This document shows positions 1-8,991 of a stretch of 64,000 nucleotides of DNA, one piece after another (within the stretch, counting starts at the first letter, position 1; each line of letters starts with the position of its first letter). The position numbers were made by a program, and so were the translations under genes. Location of the stretch: assembly GCA_030549855.1 (NCBI GenBank), contig JAUQQP010000046.1, positions 117,970-181,969 on the forward strand, in the 5' to 3' direction. The notes under the pieces were generated by a model. That model ran no database searches and was not told the origin of the DNA. It worked only from the letters and a program-made list of their open reading frames with translations. The stretch is from Cyanobacteriota bacterium SRBZ.bins.94.201705. GTDB taxonomy: Bacteria; Cyanobacteriota; Cyanobacteriia; Cyanobacteriales; Cyanobacteriaceae.

Positions 1-63
1 GAAACCAACTTCTACGAAGTGCTAACGGAAATCACCATCCCCCCTAACCCCCTTTCTCCTTAA
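1..63 (+). CDS. 3' end of an unidentified upstream gene (partial)
   Basis: Frame 1 is open from the window edge to a TAA at 61-63 and reads as plausible coding sequence ending in ...EITIPPNPLSP. Only 20 codons are visible, so the gene cannot be identified. It could also be chance, because a 20-codon open frame is not rare. Confidence 0.35.
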   Translation, partial: ETNFYEVLTEITIPPNPLSP

Positions 64-67
64 TACA

Positions 68-142
68 TTTGTAACAAAAAAATAACAAACTGTTACAGTT
101 CATAACAAAGATGCACAGGAGAGGGGCTATCAGTGGTAGTAT
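68..142 (+). promoter_or_regulatory. psaD promoter region with HLR1-like repeats
   Basis: An extended -10 (TGGTAGTAT, 134-142) lies 40 bases before the psaD start. Upstream are GTTACA-type elements: on the minus strand GTTATTTT-TTT-GTTACAAA (86-68), and on the plus strand GTTACAG followed by an inverted TAACA (92-107). HLR1, the RpaB site on photosystem I genes, is a direct repeat of KTTACAWW with 2-nt spacing. The match here is imperfect (spacing 3, one degenerate arm), so RpaB control is an inference. Confidence 0.35.
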
Positions 143-182
143 GGCCTAGATAGCAAATATCACTAAAAAAAGCCAGAAATAT

Positions 183-617
183 ATGAGCGAAACCATCCAA
201 TTAACCGGGAAAACCCCCAAATTCGGCGGAAGCACCGGTGGCCTCCTCTCCGCTGCCGACAGGGAAGAAAAATATGCTATCACCTGGACTAGCCCCAAAG
301 AGCAAGTTTTTGAAATGCCTACCGGCGGCGCCGCCATCATGCACGAAGGGGAGAACATACTGTATTTTGCCCGTAAAGAACAATGTCTAGCCCTGGGCAC
401 CCAACTACGCACTAAATTTAAGCCCAAAATCGAAAACTACAAAATCTACCGCATCTACCCCAACGGCGAAATCCAATATCTCCACCCCGCCGATGGTGTC
501 TTCCCCGAAAAGGTAAACGAAGGCAGACAATACCACGGTAAAAAAGACAGAAGAATCGGCCAAAATCCTGAGCCTGCCACCCTCAAGTTTTCTGGTAAGG
601 CTCCCTACGATGTTTAA
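183..617 (+). CDS. psaD: Photosystem I reaction centre subunit II (PsaD)
   Basis: PsaD is the stromal subunit of photosystem I that docks ferredoxin and helps assemble PsaC and PsaE. The 144-residue product has the usual cyanobacterial length. It begins with the typical [16 protein letters not shown] stretch and carries the basic central segment and the conserved C-terminal [10 protein letters not shown]. It has no transmembrane segment, as expected. The ATG at 183 is the first in frame. No clear Shine-Dalgarno sequence precedes it, which is common for highly expressed cyanobacterial photosystem genes. The gene stands alone, with its own promoter upstream and a perfect TATAAT just after its stop. 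Identification is secure. Confidence 0.97.
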   Translation: MSETIQLTGKTPKFGGSTGGLLSAADREEKYAITWTSPKEQVFEMPTGGAAIMHEGENILYFARKEQCLALGTQLRTKFKPKIENYKIYRIYPNGEIQYLHPADGVFPEKVNEGRQYHGKKDRRIGQNPEPATLKFSGKAPYDV

Positions 618-620
618 TAG

Positions 621-629
621 TGCTATAAT
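621..629 (+). promoter_or_regulatory. Extended -10 (TGCTATAAT) for the DUF1537 gene
   Basis: TGCTATAAT, a perfect extended -10, sits 4 bases after the psaD stop and 122 bases before the next ATG. There is no good -35 at 17 bases, which extended -10 promoters can do without. Predicted start about 636. Confidence 0.45.
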
Positions 630-750
630 GCAGTAATCATACCTGAACTATACCTATCAGTACCTCTGTACAACCAGTCCATGGGGATGTTAGGATGGGG
701 ACAGGCTTAGGACGGACGGCCCTATCCCTCCATCCCCTGCTTATAGCCAG

Positions 751-2067
751 ATGATGAAGGAAAGACCTAAAATTATTGTCCTGGATGACGATCCCACTGG
801 CAGTCAAACAGTCCACAGTTGTCTACTATTATTGCGGTGGGATGTGGATACCCTGGTGGAGGCACTGCAAGACAACTGCCCCATTTTCTTTGTCCTCACC
901 AACACCCGTGCCCTCCCCCCAGAACAAGCAGAACAGGTTATCCGTGAAGTATGTCGTAACCTGAAAAAAGCTATACCAAAGGCCTCTGTGTCAGATTATC
1001 TGATTGTAAGTCGCTCAGACTCCACCCTAAGAGGCCATTATCCCCTGGAAACAGATGTAATAGCAGAAGAATTAGGGCCCTTTGCCGCCCACTTCCTCAT
1101 CCCAGCCTTCTTTGAGGGGGGCAGAATCACCCGTAACTCTACCCATTATCTTATCATAGACGGCAAGGAAACCCCAGTCCACGAAACTGAATTCGCTAAA
1201 GATTCCGTCTTCGGCTACCACCACAGTTATCTGCCTTTGTATGTGGAAGAAAAAACTAAGGGGAAAATTAAGGCAGAACAAGTGGAAAGATTTCTATTAG
1301 ATGACATCCGTAAGGGCGTCCAAAACCGTCTCCGTCAGCTAGAAAATAACCAATGTGTGGTAGTGGATGGGGAAACTCAAGAGGATTTTGACAGGTTTGC
1401 CCAAGACATCCTTACAGTGGCTTTTGAGGGCAAAAAATTCCTCCTCCGTAGTGCCGCAAGTATCCTCACCTCCCTGGCAGCCTTAGGCCCACAACCTATC
1501 CCCCCCACGGAAATGGCTAAGTATAAACCTAATAATAACAGGGGGGTGGTCATAGTAGGCTCCCACGTCAAAAAAACTACCCAACAACTACATAAACTCC
1601 TCTCCCTCCCCGATACCTATGGCATTGAAGTAGATGTGGCTATCCTCAAAGAGGACCTACAGCAAAGAGACAATATTATTACAAAAACCCTGGCAGAAGT
1701 AAAATTGGCCCTAGAAAAAGACAAAACCCCCGTCGTCTACACCAGTAGGGAAGAGTTGACCTTCCCCTCTGTCCACTCCCGTCTCCAATTCGGCAAACAA
1801 GTCTCCTCTGTACTGATGGATATTGTCCGGGGTTTGCCCCGTCACATCGGCTTTCTCATCAGCAAGGGGGGTATCACCTCCAATGACATCCTCAGTGATG
1901 GCCTCAGTCTGAGAGTCGCCAGATTGTTAGGCCAGATAATACCAGGATGTTCTGTTGTTACTACCCCCGACGACCACCCTCTCTTCCCCCGTCTCCCAGT
2001 TGTCCTATTCCCCGGTAATGTGGGCGACGAAAACTCCCTGGTAACCGTCTATCAACGTCTGACATAA
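751..2067 (+). CDS. Four-carbon acid sugar kinase family protein (DUF1537)
   Basis: 438 residues matching the OtnK/DtnK-type kinase family in length and landmarks. The N-terminal sugar-acid-binding domain opens with IIVLDDDPTGSQT (residues 8-20), with its run of three Asp. The C-terminal nucleotide-binding domain carries SKGGITSND (around residue 371) and a final GNVGDE. Characterised members phosphorylate four-carbon sugar acids such as erythronate or threonate. The substrate of cyanobacterial members is not established and none of the usual catabolic partners (aldolase, isomerase, dehydrogenase) is adjacent. A second ATG lies one codon downstream, so the start could be 754. Family assignment is firm; substrate is open. 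Confidence 0.85.
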   Translation: MMKERPKIIVLDDDPTGSQTVHSCLLLLRWDVDTLVEALQDNCPIFFVLTNTRALPPEQAEQVIREVCRNLKKAIPKASVSDYLIVSRSDSTLRGHYPLETDVIAEELGPFAAHFLIPAFFEGGRITRNSTHYLIIDGKETPVHETEFAKDSVFGYHHSYLPLYVEEKTKGKIKAEQVERFLLDDIRKGVQNRLRQLENNQCVVVDGETQEDFDRFAQDILTVAFEGKKFLLRSAASILTSLAALGPQPIPPTEMAKYKPNNNRGVVIVGSHVKKTTQQLHKLLSLPDTYGIEVDVAILKEDLQQRDNIITKTLAEVKLALEKDKTPVVYTSREELTFPSVHSRLQFGKQVSSVLMDIVRGLPRHIGFLISKGGITSNDILSDGLSLRVARLLGQIIPGCSVVTTPDDHPLFPRLPVVLFPGNVGDENSLVTVYQRLT

Positions 2068-2139
2068 AACCCCTTCCTCCCTACCTTTTTATGATTTCAT
2101 GACTACATAATAGGACTGGTTTAGTTACCAGGGAGGATT

Positions 2140-2568
2140 ATGTTGCAAGTTACGGAGAGTCTGGCTATTGGCAATGCTTCCAAAGAGGCAGAGTTGAAAA
2201 CTGTCCGAGAAAAAGGTTATCAAACCCTCATTGACTTGTGCCCCAGTAGCGAAGGCAATAAACTGGACGAAAATCTGGTGACATCCCAGGGACTACAATA
2301 TGTAAATGTGCCAGTCAACCCCAAAAACCTCTCGGAAGAAGTGTTGGACACCTTTAAACAAACTCTGGCACAATACCCCTCCCCTACCTACCTCCGTTGC
2401 GCCTCCGGCCTTAGGGCGGCAGTCCTTACCCTGCTCACTCTAGCAGACCAACAACAGTGGAGTCAAGCAGAATACGAACAAAAATTGGCCTCCCTGGGAT
2501 TACAACACCGCCCTAACTGTCCTCTCAAAGAATTCGTCCAACAACACTTTGAAAAACGCGGGATGTAA
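2140..2568 (+). CDS. Small cysteine phosphatase-like protein (DUF442/Blh-type)
   Basis: 142 residues resembling the tyrosine-phosphatase-like DUF442 family, found alone or fused to metallo-beta-lactamase domains (Blh). The signature CASGLR (C87 to R92, a CX4R loop) sits after YLR, where the P-loop of this family is expected. An earlier ID-L-CP-SEG segment matches the family's conserved N-terminal strand. The usual His before the Cys is replaced by Arg, so activity may be altered. Members of this family have been tied to sulfide or dual-specificity phosphatase roles; here the function is unknown. The stop lies 70 bases before the rimO ATG. Confidence 0.65.
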   Translation: MLQVTESLAIGNASKEAELKTVREKGYQTLIDLCPSSEGNKLDENLVTSQGLQYVNVPVNPKNLSEEVLDTFKQTLAQYPSPTYLRCASGLRAAVLTLLTLADQQQWSQAEYEQKLASLGLQHRPNCPLKEFVQQHFEKRGM

Positions 2569-2579
2569 CAAATTGTAGT

Positions 2580-2608
2580 TGCCTACCAGCCCCTGGATTT
2601 GTTATGAT
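2580..2608 (+). promoter_or_regulatory. Predicted rimO promoter
   Basis: TTGCCT at 2579-2584, an 18-base spacer and TATGAT at 2603-2608, the latter preceded by TG (extended -10). The predicted start near 2615 lies between a possible TTG codon at 2579 and the ATG at 2639, supporting the shorter RimO. Confidence 0.4.
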
Positions 2609-2638
2609 CGAGGGGTTGTTTTCCACTCCCGTTTATGT

Positions 2639-3952
2639 ATGGGCAACAAGCCAACCATCGCCATCACTCACCTCGGCTGTGAAAAAAATCGTATTGATAC
2701 TGAACACATGCTGGGATTACTCGCCCAGGCTGGCTATGGGGTTGATACTAACGAGGAATTGGCTGATTATGTTATTGTAAATACTTGTAGTTTTATAGAA
2801 GACGCTCGTAGAGAATCGGTAAGAACCTTAGTAGAATTAGCGGAAAACAATAAGAAAATTATTATAGCCGGGTGCATGGCACAACATTTTAAAGAGATAC
2901 TGTTGGCAGAAATCCCCGAAGCAGTAGCTATAGTAGGCACCGGTGACTATCAGAATATAGTAGACATCATCGAAAGGGTAGAAGCTGGAGAAAGAGTTAA
3001 GGCAGTATCTGAAAACCCCACCTTCATCGCCGACGAAACTATACCCCGCTACCGCACCACCACCGAGGGAGTGGCCTACCTGAGAATCGCTGAAGGGTGC
3101 GACTATAACTGCTCCTTTTGCATTATACCCCAGCTGAGAGGTAAACAAAGATCCCGCCCCATGGAGTCCATCGTCAGAGAAGCCCAACAACTGGCCGATG
3201 AAGGGGTACAAGAATTAATCCTTATCTCCCAAATTACCACTAATTACGGCATAGACCTCTACGGGGAACCAAAACTGGCAGAATTGTTAAAAGCCCTCGG
3301 AAAAGTAGATATCCCCTGGATTAGACTTTTGTACTGCTACCCCACCGGCATCACCGATAAGGTAATTGAAGCTATCGCCACTACCAAAAATGTACTCCCC
3401 TACCTGGATTTGCCCCTCCAACACTCCCACCCGGAAATCCTCAAACGGATGAATCGCCCCTGGCAAGGGAGAGTTAATGACGAAATCATCGAACGCATTA
3501 AAACCGCCCTGCCAAATGCTATACTAAGAACTACTTTTATCGTCGGCTTCCCCGGGGAAACCGAACAACATTTCCAACATCTGTTACAATTTGTAAAAAG
3601 ACATCAATTTGACCATGTCGGGGTTTTCACCTTCTCCCCAGAAGAGGGCACTAAAGCCTATAACATGACTGAACAAGTGCCCGAAAAAGTAAAGGAGGAA
3701 AGGCGTAACCGATTAATGGAAGTACAACAACCCATCGCCGCCGCCAAAAATCAAGCGGAAGTGGGTAAGGTAGTGCCAGTGTTGATCGAACAGGAAAACC
3801 CCGCTACCGGTGAAATGATAGGACGTTCACCTCGTTTCGCCCCTGAAGTGGATGGCCTCGTCTACGTCAAAGGGGTGGCAAATCTCGGGCAAATAACCCC
3901 CGTCCTCATCACCGCCGCTGATGTCTATGACCTCTACGGTGAGACTGTATAA
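2639..3952 (+). CDS. rimO: Ribosomal protein S12 methylthiotransferase RimO
   Basis: A radical-SAM methylthiotransferase that adds a methylthio group to the conserved Asp of ribosomal protein S12. The order is N-terminal MTTase domain, radical-SAM domain, C-terminal TRAM domain. The auxiliary cluster cysteines are C14 (HLGCEKN), C50 (NTCSF) and C79 (AGCMA). The SAM cluster is CX3CX2C at C154, C158 and C161. The [10 protein letters not shown] start is the RimO form rather than MiaB. The open frame continues upstream to a TTG at 2579, but family alignment and the promoter at 2580-2608 favour the ATG at 2639, giving 437 residues. The DEAD-box helicase starts 29 bases downstream, so the two may be cotranscribed. 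Confidence 0.93.
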   Translation: MGNKPTIAITHLGCEKNRIDTEHMLGLLAQAGYGVDTNEELADYVIVNTCSFIEDARRESVRTLVELAENNKKIIIAGCMAQHFKEILLAEIPEAVAIVGTGDYQNIVDIIERVEAGERVKAVSENPTFIADETIPRYRTTTEGVAYLRIAEGCDYNCSFCIIPQLRGKQRSRPMESIVREAQQLADEGVQELILISQITTNYGIDLYGEPKLAELLKALGKVDIPWIRLLYCYPTGITDKVIEAIATTKNVLPYLDLPLQHSHPEILKRMNRPWQGRVNDEIIERIKTALPNAILRTTFIVGFPGETEQHFQHLLQFVKRHQFDHVGVFTFSPEEGTKAYNMTEQVPEKVKEERRNRLMEVQQPIAAAKNQAEVGKVVPVLIEQENPATGEMIGRSPRFAPEVDGLVYVKGVANLGQITPVLITAADVYDLYGETV

Positions 3953-3981
3953 TACAAAATTGTCTGAAACACACAGTACAC

Positions 3982-5373
3982 ATGACTACATCCTTCGCAA
4001 GTTTAGGACTGTCCCCCTCTCTGGTTAACCGACTGGAAAACATAGGCTTTGTAACCCCCACCAAAATCCAGTCCCTGGCCATACCCCAAATCCTATCAGG
4101 CCATGATGTGGTAGGACAATCCCAAACGGGCACCGGTAAAACGGCCGCCTACTCCCTCCCTATTATAGAACTAATCGACCGGGCTAACAAACAAGTCCAA
4201 GCCCTTATCCTTACCCCCACCAGAGAATTGGCTCAACAGGTGGCTGAATTCCTCCAAGATGTCATCGGCGACGAGAAAATCTATGTCCTAACCGTCTACG
4301 GTGGCCAGTCCATCGAAAGACAAATCAGATGGCTGGAAAAGGGCGTCCATATCGTGGTGGGTACCCCCGGGCGAATTATTGACCTACTCAATAGGGGTAA
4401 TCTGCGCCTCCACTGCCTCCGCTATGTGGTGTTGGATGAGGCAGACGAAATGTTGAGTATGGGCTTCATCGACGACGTGAAACAAATCCTCTCCCAAACG
4501 CCCCCCTCCCGTCAAACTACCTGCTTCTCCGCCACCATGCCCAAGGAAATCCAACAACTCGTCCAGGATTTCCTCCGTAACCCTGTCTATGTTACCGGCG
4601 ATCAGCCCCAAACTACCCCCTCCCAAATCGAACAATACGTCTATTTTGTCCCCCGCGGCTGGACTAAAACCAAAGCCCTCCTCCCCATCCTGGAAATTGA
4701 AGACCCTCAATCAGGTATTATTTTTGTCCGCACGAAAAAAACAGCTTCCCAACTGACGGCAAGGCTACAAGAAGCCGGCTTGAGTGTGGACGAATACCAC
4801 GGGGATTTGAGTCAGGCCCAACGGGAAAGGCTTATCCAACGCTGGCGGGAAGGCAAAATTCAGCTGGTGGTGGCCACCGACATCGCCGCCCGCGGTTTGG
4901 ATGTCTCTGACTTAAGCCATGTATTTAACTTTGACTTGCCAGATAACACAGAAACCTACATCCATCGCATCGGACGCACCGGCAGGGCAGGAAAAGAAGG
5001 AAAGGCTGTATCCCTGGTGGAAGCCAGTGAACGTCGTCTGTTGAGGCAAATAGAACACCGTCTCAATAAAACCCTCAAAGTGGCCTCCATCCCCACTAGG
5101 GCTCAGGTGGAAAACAAGCGCATGCAAAAACTCATGGCACAGGTTAAAGATACCCTGGCCGGCGAAAGACTCGCCTCCTTCCTCCCTCTGGTCAAGGAAC
5201 TACAAGGAGAATACGAGCCCACCGCCATCGCCGCCGCCGCCCTCCAATTACTCTACGATCGCGATTGCCCCTCCTGGCTACAAGAAGACTGGGAAGTGCC
5301 CCCCTCCCTGCCCCCCAAGCCCTCCCTTAAGGGCAATTTCCGCAAGCCTAAGCGCTCAGTTTCCTCTCTCTAA
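3982..5373 (+). CDS. DEAD-box RNA helicase, CrhR-like
   Basis: A 463-residue ATP-dependent RNA helicase. Motifs in order: Q motif near residue 31 (TPTKIQ), Walker A SQTGTGKT (K53), PTRELA, TPGR, DEAD (D152-D155), SAT (183-185), ARGLD and HRIGRTGR (328-335). The stretch VYGGQSIERQIRWLEKG closely resembles the redox- and cold-regulated CrhR of Synechocystis as I recall it, and the C-terminal extension is also of that type. CrhR-type helicases unwind and anneal RNA under cold or reducing conditions. The tail overlaps the convergent gene at 5356-5943 by 18 bases. The helicase call is secure; orthology to crhR is likely but not tested. Confidence 0.92.
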   Translation: MTTSFASLGLSPSLVNRLENIGFVTPTKIQSLAIPQILSGHDVVGQSQTGTGKTAAYSLPIIELIDRANKQVQALILTPTRELAQQVAEFLQDVIGDEKIYVLTVYGGQSIERQIRWLEKGVHIVVGTPGRIIDLLNRGNLRLHCLRYVVLDEADEMLSMGFIDDVKQILSQTPPSRQTTCFSATMPKEIQQLVQDFLRNPVYVTGDQPQTTPSQIEQYVYFVPRGWTKTKALLPILEIEDPQSGIIFVRTKKTASQLTARLQEAGLSVDEYHGDLSQAQRERLIQRWREGKIQLVVATDIAARGLDVSDLSHVFNFDLPDNTETYIHRIGRTGRAGKEGKAVSLVEASERRLLRQIEHRLNKTLKVASIPTRAQVENKRMQKLMAQVKDTLAGERLASFLPLVKELQGEYEPTAIAAAALQLLYDRDCPSWLQEDWEVPPSLPPKPSLKGNFRKPKRSVSSL

Positions 5374-5943
5374 CGGCGGTGGACATAGCCTCGTCTCCTC
5401 TGTGGGGGTTTCAGGGGTGTACTCCACATAGGGCAGATTCGCCCCCCTCAACCCCTTTCTTATCCTCTCCGGCGTCTGCGGGAAAACCACAAACAAGGGG
5501 TGGAGCTCCTCCGCTATATCGCTAAACATGTGTGCTTCAGTCCCTGGCATAATCCACTCGTACTCCTTGTTGAGATACACCTGACACTTCCGCCAACGTC
5601 TCAGCAAGTCAGAAAAATCCTCCCCAGGGCGATGGATAAACACTAGTATCTCCACCCCTACCTTGATTTTCCACTCTGGATCACACATTAAAATGGCTAT
5701 GTCACAGGGAATTGGCGTTACCTCGTTGCTGGATGACGGCGATAACTCCTCCACCCCGTAAAGTGTCCTTAGATTCTTCACCCTCGCCACCGGTAAGGGA
5801 ATCGTTATCACACTCTCCGCTGGCCTCCTCATGCTGGGAATCATTTCCAGGTATTGTCTATAAGACCCCAATAAGGATACTATCCTGTGACGATTGCTGT
5901 AATCCGCTAATGCCGTCTCATAGTCCGATTTTCTTACTGACAT
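5356..5943 (-). CDS. Conserved-looking hypothetical protein
   Basis: 195 residues, no family recognised. The protein is mixed alpha/beta with no signal peptide, membrane segment or repeats. It contains a middle segment CDIAILMCDPEWKIKVGVEI and an acidic, proline-rich C-terminus. Codon use matches its neighbours and the frame is open throughout, which supports a real gene. Its 3' end overlaps that of the convergent helicase by 18 bases. Its start faces fabG, 113 bases away, so the two share a divergent promoter region. Function unknown. Confidence 0.65.
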   Translation of the reverse strand: MSVRKSDYETALADYSNRHRIVSLLGSYRQYLEMIPSMRRPAESVITIPLPVARVKNLRTLYGVEELSPSSSNEVTPIPCDIAILMCDPEWKIKVGVEILVFIHRPGEDFSDLLRRWRKCQVYLNKEYEWIMPGTEAHMFSDIAEELHPLFVVFPQTPERIRKGLRGANLPYVEYTPETPTEETRLCPPPLERGN

Positions 5944-6047
5944 GCCCCACCTTTTGTTTTCCAGTTCCCATCTTTAGTATAACAATCAATCCCTATAAAC
6001 CAAGAGTATCCTTTGCGCTAAACTATCCTCTGCACCTGTTTTTACCC

Positions 6048-6053
6048 TATAAT
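6048..6053 (+). promoter_or_regulatory. TATAAT abutting the fabG start
   Basis: A perfect TATAAT ends 3 bases before the only plausible fabG ATG (6057). If it is used, transcription would begin at or just inside the start codon, giving a leaderless or 5'-trimmed message. It may instead be fortuitous. Confidence 0.3.
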
Positions 6054-6056
6054 ATC

Positions 6057-6821
6057 ATGCTCCAATTATTACCTCCTGAACTACAAAAACTACAAGGACA
6101 AGTAGCCATCATTACCGGTGCTTCCAGAGGTATCGGCAAGGCAACTGCTTTCGCTTTAGCCTCTGAAGGGGCAAAAATCGTCGTTAACTACGCCACCAAC
6201 AAGGAAGCCGCAGAAGCCGTAGTCAACACCATCCTTGCCGCCGGCGGGGAAGCTATTGCCATCCAGGCAGACGTGTCAAAGGCTGAACAAGTAGAGGAAA
6301 TGGTTAAAACTACCCTGGATAAGTGGGGCAGAATCGACATCCTCGTCAATAATGCCGGCATCACCCGCGATACCCTCCTTCTACGCCTGAAATTGGAAGA
6401 CTGGCAGGCGGTTATCGATTTGAATCTCACCGGCGTCTTCCTCTGTTGCAAGGCCGTCAGTAAGGTTATGCTTAAACAAAAAAGCGGGGTTATTATCAAC
6501 GTCTCCTCCGTGGCTGGACAAATGGGCAATCCCGGGCAAGCTAACTACAGTGCCGCTAAAGCCGGCGTCATCGGCCTTACTAAAACCCTCGCCAAAGAAT
6601 TGGCCTCCCGGGGAATCCGAGTCAATGCCGTAGCCCCCGGTTTTATCGAAACTGACATGACTAGCGGCTTGCAAGCAGAGGAAATCCTAAAACTCATCCC
6701 CCTCAACCGTTTTGGCAAGCCGGAAGAGGTTGCCGGCATGATCCGCTTCCTCGCCGCTGATCCCGCCTCCCATTATATCACCGGCCAAGTCTTCAATGTA
6801 GATGGCGGTATGGTAATGTAA
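6057..6821 (+). CDS. fabG: 3-oxoacyl-ACP reductase FabG
   Basis: NADPH-dependent reduction of 3-ketoacyl-ACP in fatty acid elongation; a classical short-chain dehydrogenase. The cofactor glycine motif GASRGIG is at residues 21-27, NNAG follows, and the catalytic Ser is in VSSVAG. The Y-x3-K pair is Y164/K168. The C-terminus FNVDGGMVM and the segment RDTLLLRLKLEDWQAVIDLN are typical of cyanobacterial FabG. The frame is open far upstream, to 5712, across the divergent gene; homology begins only near residue 13 of the version starting at 6057, giving 254 residues. A dyad (CGTACGGG/CCCGTACG, 6831-6865) follows the stop. Confidence 0.95.
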   Translation: MLQLLPPELQKLQGQVAIITGASRGIGKATAFALASEGAKIVVNYATNKEAAEAVVNTILAAGGEAIAIQADVSKAEQVEEMVKTTLDKWGRIDILVNNAGITRDTLLLRLKLEDWQAVIDLNLTGVFLCCKAVSKVMLKQKSGVIINVSSVAGQMGNPGQANYSAAKAGVIGLTKTLAKELASRGIRVNAVAPGFIETDMTSGLQAEEILKLIPLNRFGKPEEVAGMIRFLAADPASHYITGQVFNVDGGMVM

Positions 6822-6830
6822 ATATTCTCC

Positions 6831-6865
6831 CGTACGGGTTATTATTGATCCCTTTAGCCCGTACG
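6831..6865. terminator. Inverted repeat between convergent fabG and epimerase genes
   Basis: An 8-bp perfect stem CGTACGGG/CCCGTACG with a 19-base loop lies between two convergent stops. There is no T-run beyond it in either direction, so it may be a processing or RNA-end stem rather than a classic intrinsic terminator. Confidence 0.4.
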
Positions 6866-6868
6866 CTT

Positions 6869-7804
6869 CTAGCATTGGGATAGAATCTCCTCATCTATGC
6901 TAAAATCCACCTCTGCTTTATCCCTCCCCTTGGCTAGGTAATCATTCTCAAAAGAGTCTCTTAACCCCGACACCAAGTCGTATTCCGGTTGCCAATTCAA
7001 ATCCCTTTTAGCCTTGGTAATATCCGCAAAAAAGTGTTGTACCCTCAAAGGAAATGCCTTTCTTTTGCCAAAATTGAATTTCCTGGCCTCATAATACCTT
7101 ATTTCCACCTCCTCTGGCTTTTTCCCCATCGCCTCCGCACAAGCCAAGGCCAAACCGGTAAAAGTAACGTATCTGTCACCGGATATGTTGTAAATCTGAC
7201 CAATGGCTTTGGGGTTGCCCAGAATCATACTCATGGCGTTGGCCAAATCATACACATGTCCCAACTGGGTAATGTATAATCCCCCATCGGGAATAGGAAT
7301 TGGCCTGTTGCGCACTAACCTGTCAAAAAACCAGGCCTCCAGGTCATTATAGTTCCCTGGGCCGTATATGTAAACTGGACGCACCGAAGTAAACGGTACT
7401 CCCTGTGCTTGCAAATAGGCTTCGGTTTCGTATTTACCTTTGTGGCGACTTTGTGGGTCAATAGCATCAGTCTCCCGGTGGGGCAGTTGGTGGGAGGGAA
7501 GATACACCCCTGCTGAACTTACGTACACAAAATGAGCCACCTTATTGCCAAACATTTCTACTAACGGCTTGGTATCCTCCAATTCCCTCCCAGTGTTGTC
7601 GAAAATGGCATCAAAATCCATTCCCCCCAGTTTTTCCTTCAACTCAGAGACGTTTTTGCGATCGCCATGTATTTGTTCTACCCCCTCCACTGGTGGCGGA
7701 TTATTACCTCTGTTAAACAGTACTACAGAATGTCCTTGTGACACCAAAATTCTCGTTAGGGCAACCCCGATAAAACGAGTGCCCCCCATTATTAGTATTC
7801 GCAT
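6869..7804 (-). CDS. NAD-dependent epimerase/dehydratase-like, CSP41 type
   Basis: 311 residues, an extended short-chain dehydrogenase fold. The N-terminal nucleotide motif is GGTRFIG (residues 7-13) and the VYVSSAGVY segment is the family's active-site strand. The arrangement, including HYR-like and W-P-type tail motifs, resembles the cyanobacterial ancestors of the plastid CSP41a/b proteins, which bind RNA and stabilise transcripts and ribosomes. Whether this protein acts on sugars or RNA cannot be told from sequence. It is convergent with fabG. The upstream alkB/tadA pair lies on the same strand only 35 bases away, so readthrough is possible. Confidence 0.8.
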   Translation of the reverse strand: MRILIMGGTRFIGVALTRILVSQGHSVVLFNRGNNPPPVEGVEQIHGDRKNVSELKEKLGGMDFDAIFDNTGRELEDTKPLVEMFGNKVAHFVYVSSAGVYLPSHQLPHRETDAIDPQSRHKGKYETEAYLQAQGVPFTSVRPVYIYGPGNYNDLEAWFFDRLVRNRPIPIPDGGLYITQLGHVYDLANAMSMILGNPKAIGQIYNISGDRYVTFTGLALACAEAMGKKPEEVEIRYYEARKFNFGKRKAFPLRVQHFFADITKAKRDLNWQPEYDLVSGLRDSFENDYLAKGRDKAEVDFSIDEEILSQC

Positions 7805-7839
7805 AAACCGTAACAGGCTAATATTACTGTTTACTGTTA

Positions 7840-8442
7840 TTATCCCCCAATGTAGCGAAAAGTGAGATTGATGCGGGGGGCTACAGCTTTAGCCGTCTTT
7901 GGGATTCCGTGTTGCCAATACTTTTGTGTCTCACCCCCCATTACCAGAAGACTTCCGTGACGTAGTAATATCTCTCCTCTTGTTGGATTTTTTTTATCTT
8001 TAGGTTTTAGTAAAAAGCGTCTTTCACCGCCAAAACTTACAGAGGCAATAATAGGATTTTCCCCCAATTCTTTTTCATCATCACTATGCCATCCCATACT
8101 ATCTCTCCCATTCCGGTACAAATTTAACAACACACAGTTAAAACTTGCCCCGACAAAATTTTCTACTCTTTCCTTTAGTGACAACAACACCTCATTCCAC
8201 GGTTTAGGATAATTCGTCACCCCCGAATAGGTGTATATTGCCTCGGCGTCTCCATACCATGCTGTCAGACGGGGCATCTTATAGGTTTTGCCAAAGATAG
8301 TTATTTCTTTTTCCTCCCAGGCAATCTCATTTTTTAGCCTTTCAAAATAATCATCCGCCTCCTGTTTGGCCAGAAAATCCTCATAGTAAAATATCTCACT
8401 TTTTGGCAAATTTATCCTCATATCCTCTCTTTTAATAGACAT
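7840..8442 (-). CDS. AlkB-like 2-oxoglutarate/Fe(II) dioxygenase
   Basis: Predicted oxidative demethylase repairing alkylated bases. In the 200 residues the iron ligands are H119 and D121 (WHSDDE) and H178 (QHGIPK). The 2-oxoglutarate-binding R-x5-R is R190/R196 (RINLTFR). The N-terminal substrate region with PRLTAWYGD and the YSG/PKPW element is the ALKBH2/3-type form that handles 1meA and 3meC. The start overlaps the end of tadA by 11 bases, implying translational coupling; an alternative ATG eight codons in (8421) would remove the overlap. Assignment to the AlkB superfamily is strong; the exact substrate is inferred. Confidence 0.88.
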   Translation of the reverse strand: MSIKREDMRINLPKSEIFYYEDFLAKQEADDYFERLKNEIAWEEKEITIFGKTYKMPRLTAWYGDAEAIYTYSGVTNYPKPWNEVLLSLKERVENFVGASFNCVLLNLYRNGRDSMGWHSDDEKELGENPIIASVSFGGERRFLLKPKDKKNPTRGEILLRHGSLLVMGGETQKYWQHGIPKTAKAVAPRINLTFRYIGG

Positions 8443-8914
8443 CCCTACCAGTACCTCTCAAATTTTCAAACCAGGAATGAATCAAATCACTACAAGCCCT
8501 TTTTTCAATGCCTGCAAACACCTCCACCCGGTGATTAGAAGCCTCACTGTCTATCAAATTCATAATTGTACGTACAGCACCTGCCTTGAAATCGTCCGCA
8601 CCGTATATCAGCCTTTTTATCCTCGCCTGGACTATTGCCCCCGCACACATCATACAAGGTTCTAACGTTACATACAGACTACAGTTTTCCAAACGCCAAC
8701 TGCCTAGCCGTCTACAAGCCTCTTCTATTGCCAGGATTTCCGCATGGGCTAAAGGTGACTGCAATTCCTCCTTCCTGTTGTGTGCCGCCGCCACCAATCT
8801 ATTTCCCTCATCCACTATCACCGCCCCCACCGGTATTTCCCCCTTCCTCCCCGCCACCATGGCCTCCCTCAATGCCTCCCTCATCCAATATCTGTGTCTT
8901 TCTAACTCCTCCAT
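8432..8914 (-). CDS. tadA: tRNA-specific adenosine deaminase TadA
   Basis: Deaminates A34 to inosine in tRNA-Arg(ACG). The zinc/catalytic motif HAE is at residues 57-59 and PCMMC at 86-90, with the conserved GAVIVDEGN region before them. The reading frame extends 28 codons upstream to 8998, but those codons match nothing in the family and overlap a strong plus-strand promoter. The ATG at 8914 gives a normal 160-residue enzyme, though its GGGAGG sits unusually close to the ATG. It forms an overlapping pair with the alkB-like gene. Confidence 0.93.
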   Translation of the reverse strand: MEELERHRYWMREALREAMVAGRKGEIPVGAVIVDEGNRLVAAAHNRKEELQSPLAHAEILAIEEACRRLGSWRLENCSLYVTLEPCMMCAGAIVQARIKRLIYGADDFKAGAVRTIMNLIDSEASNHRVEVFAGIEKRACSDLIHSWFENLRGTGRDVY

Positions 8915-8991
8915 CCTCCCTTCATCCCCTCTACTATTTCTTCCTCCAGCATACCACCCACTGGCAAGGACAAAACTTTTCTCCCCACCCC

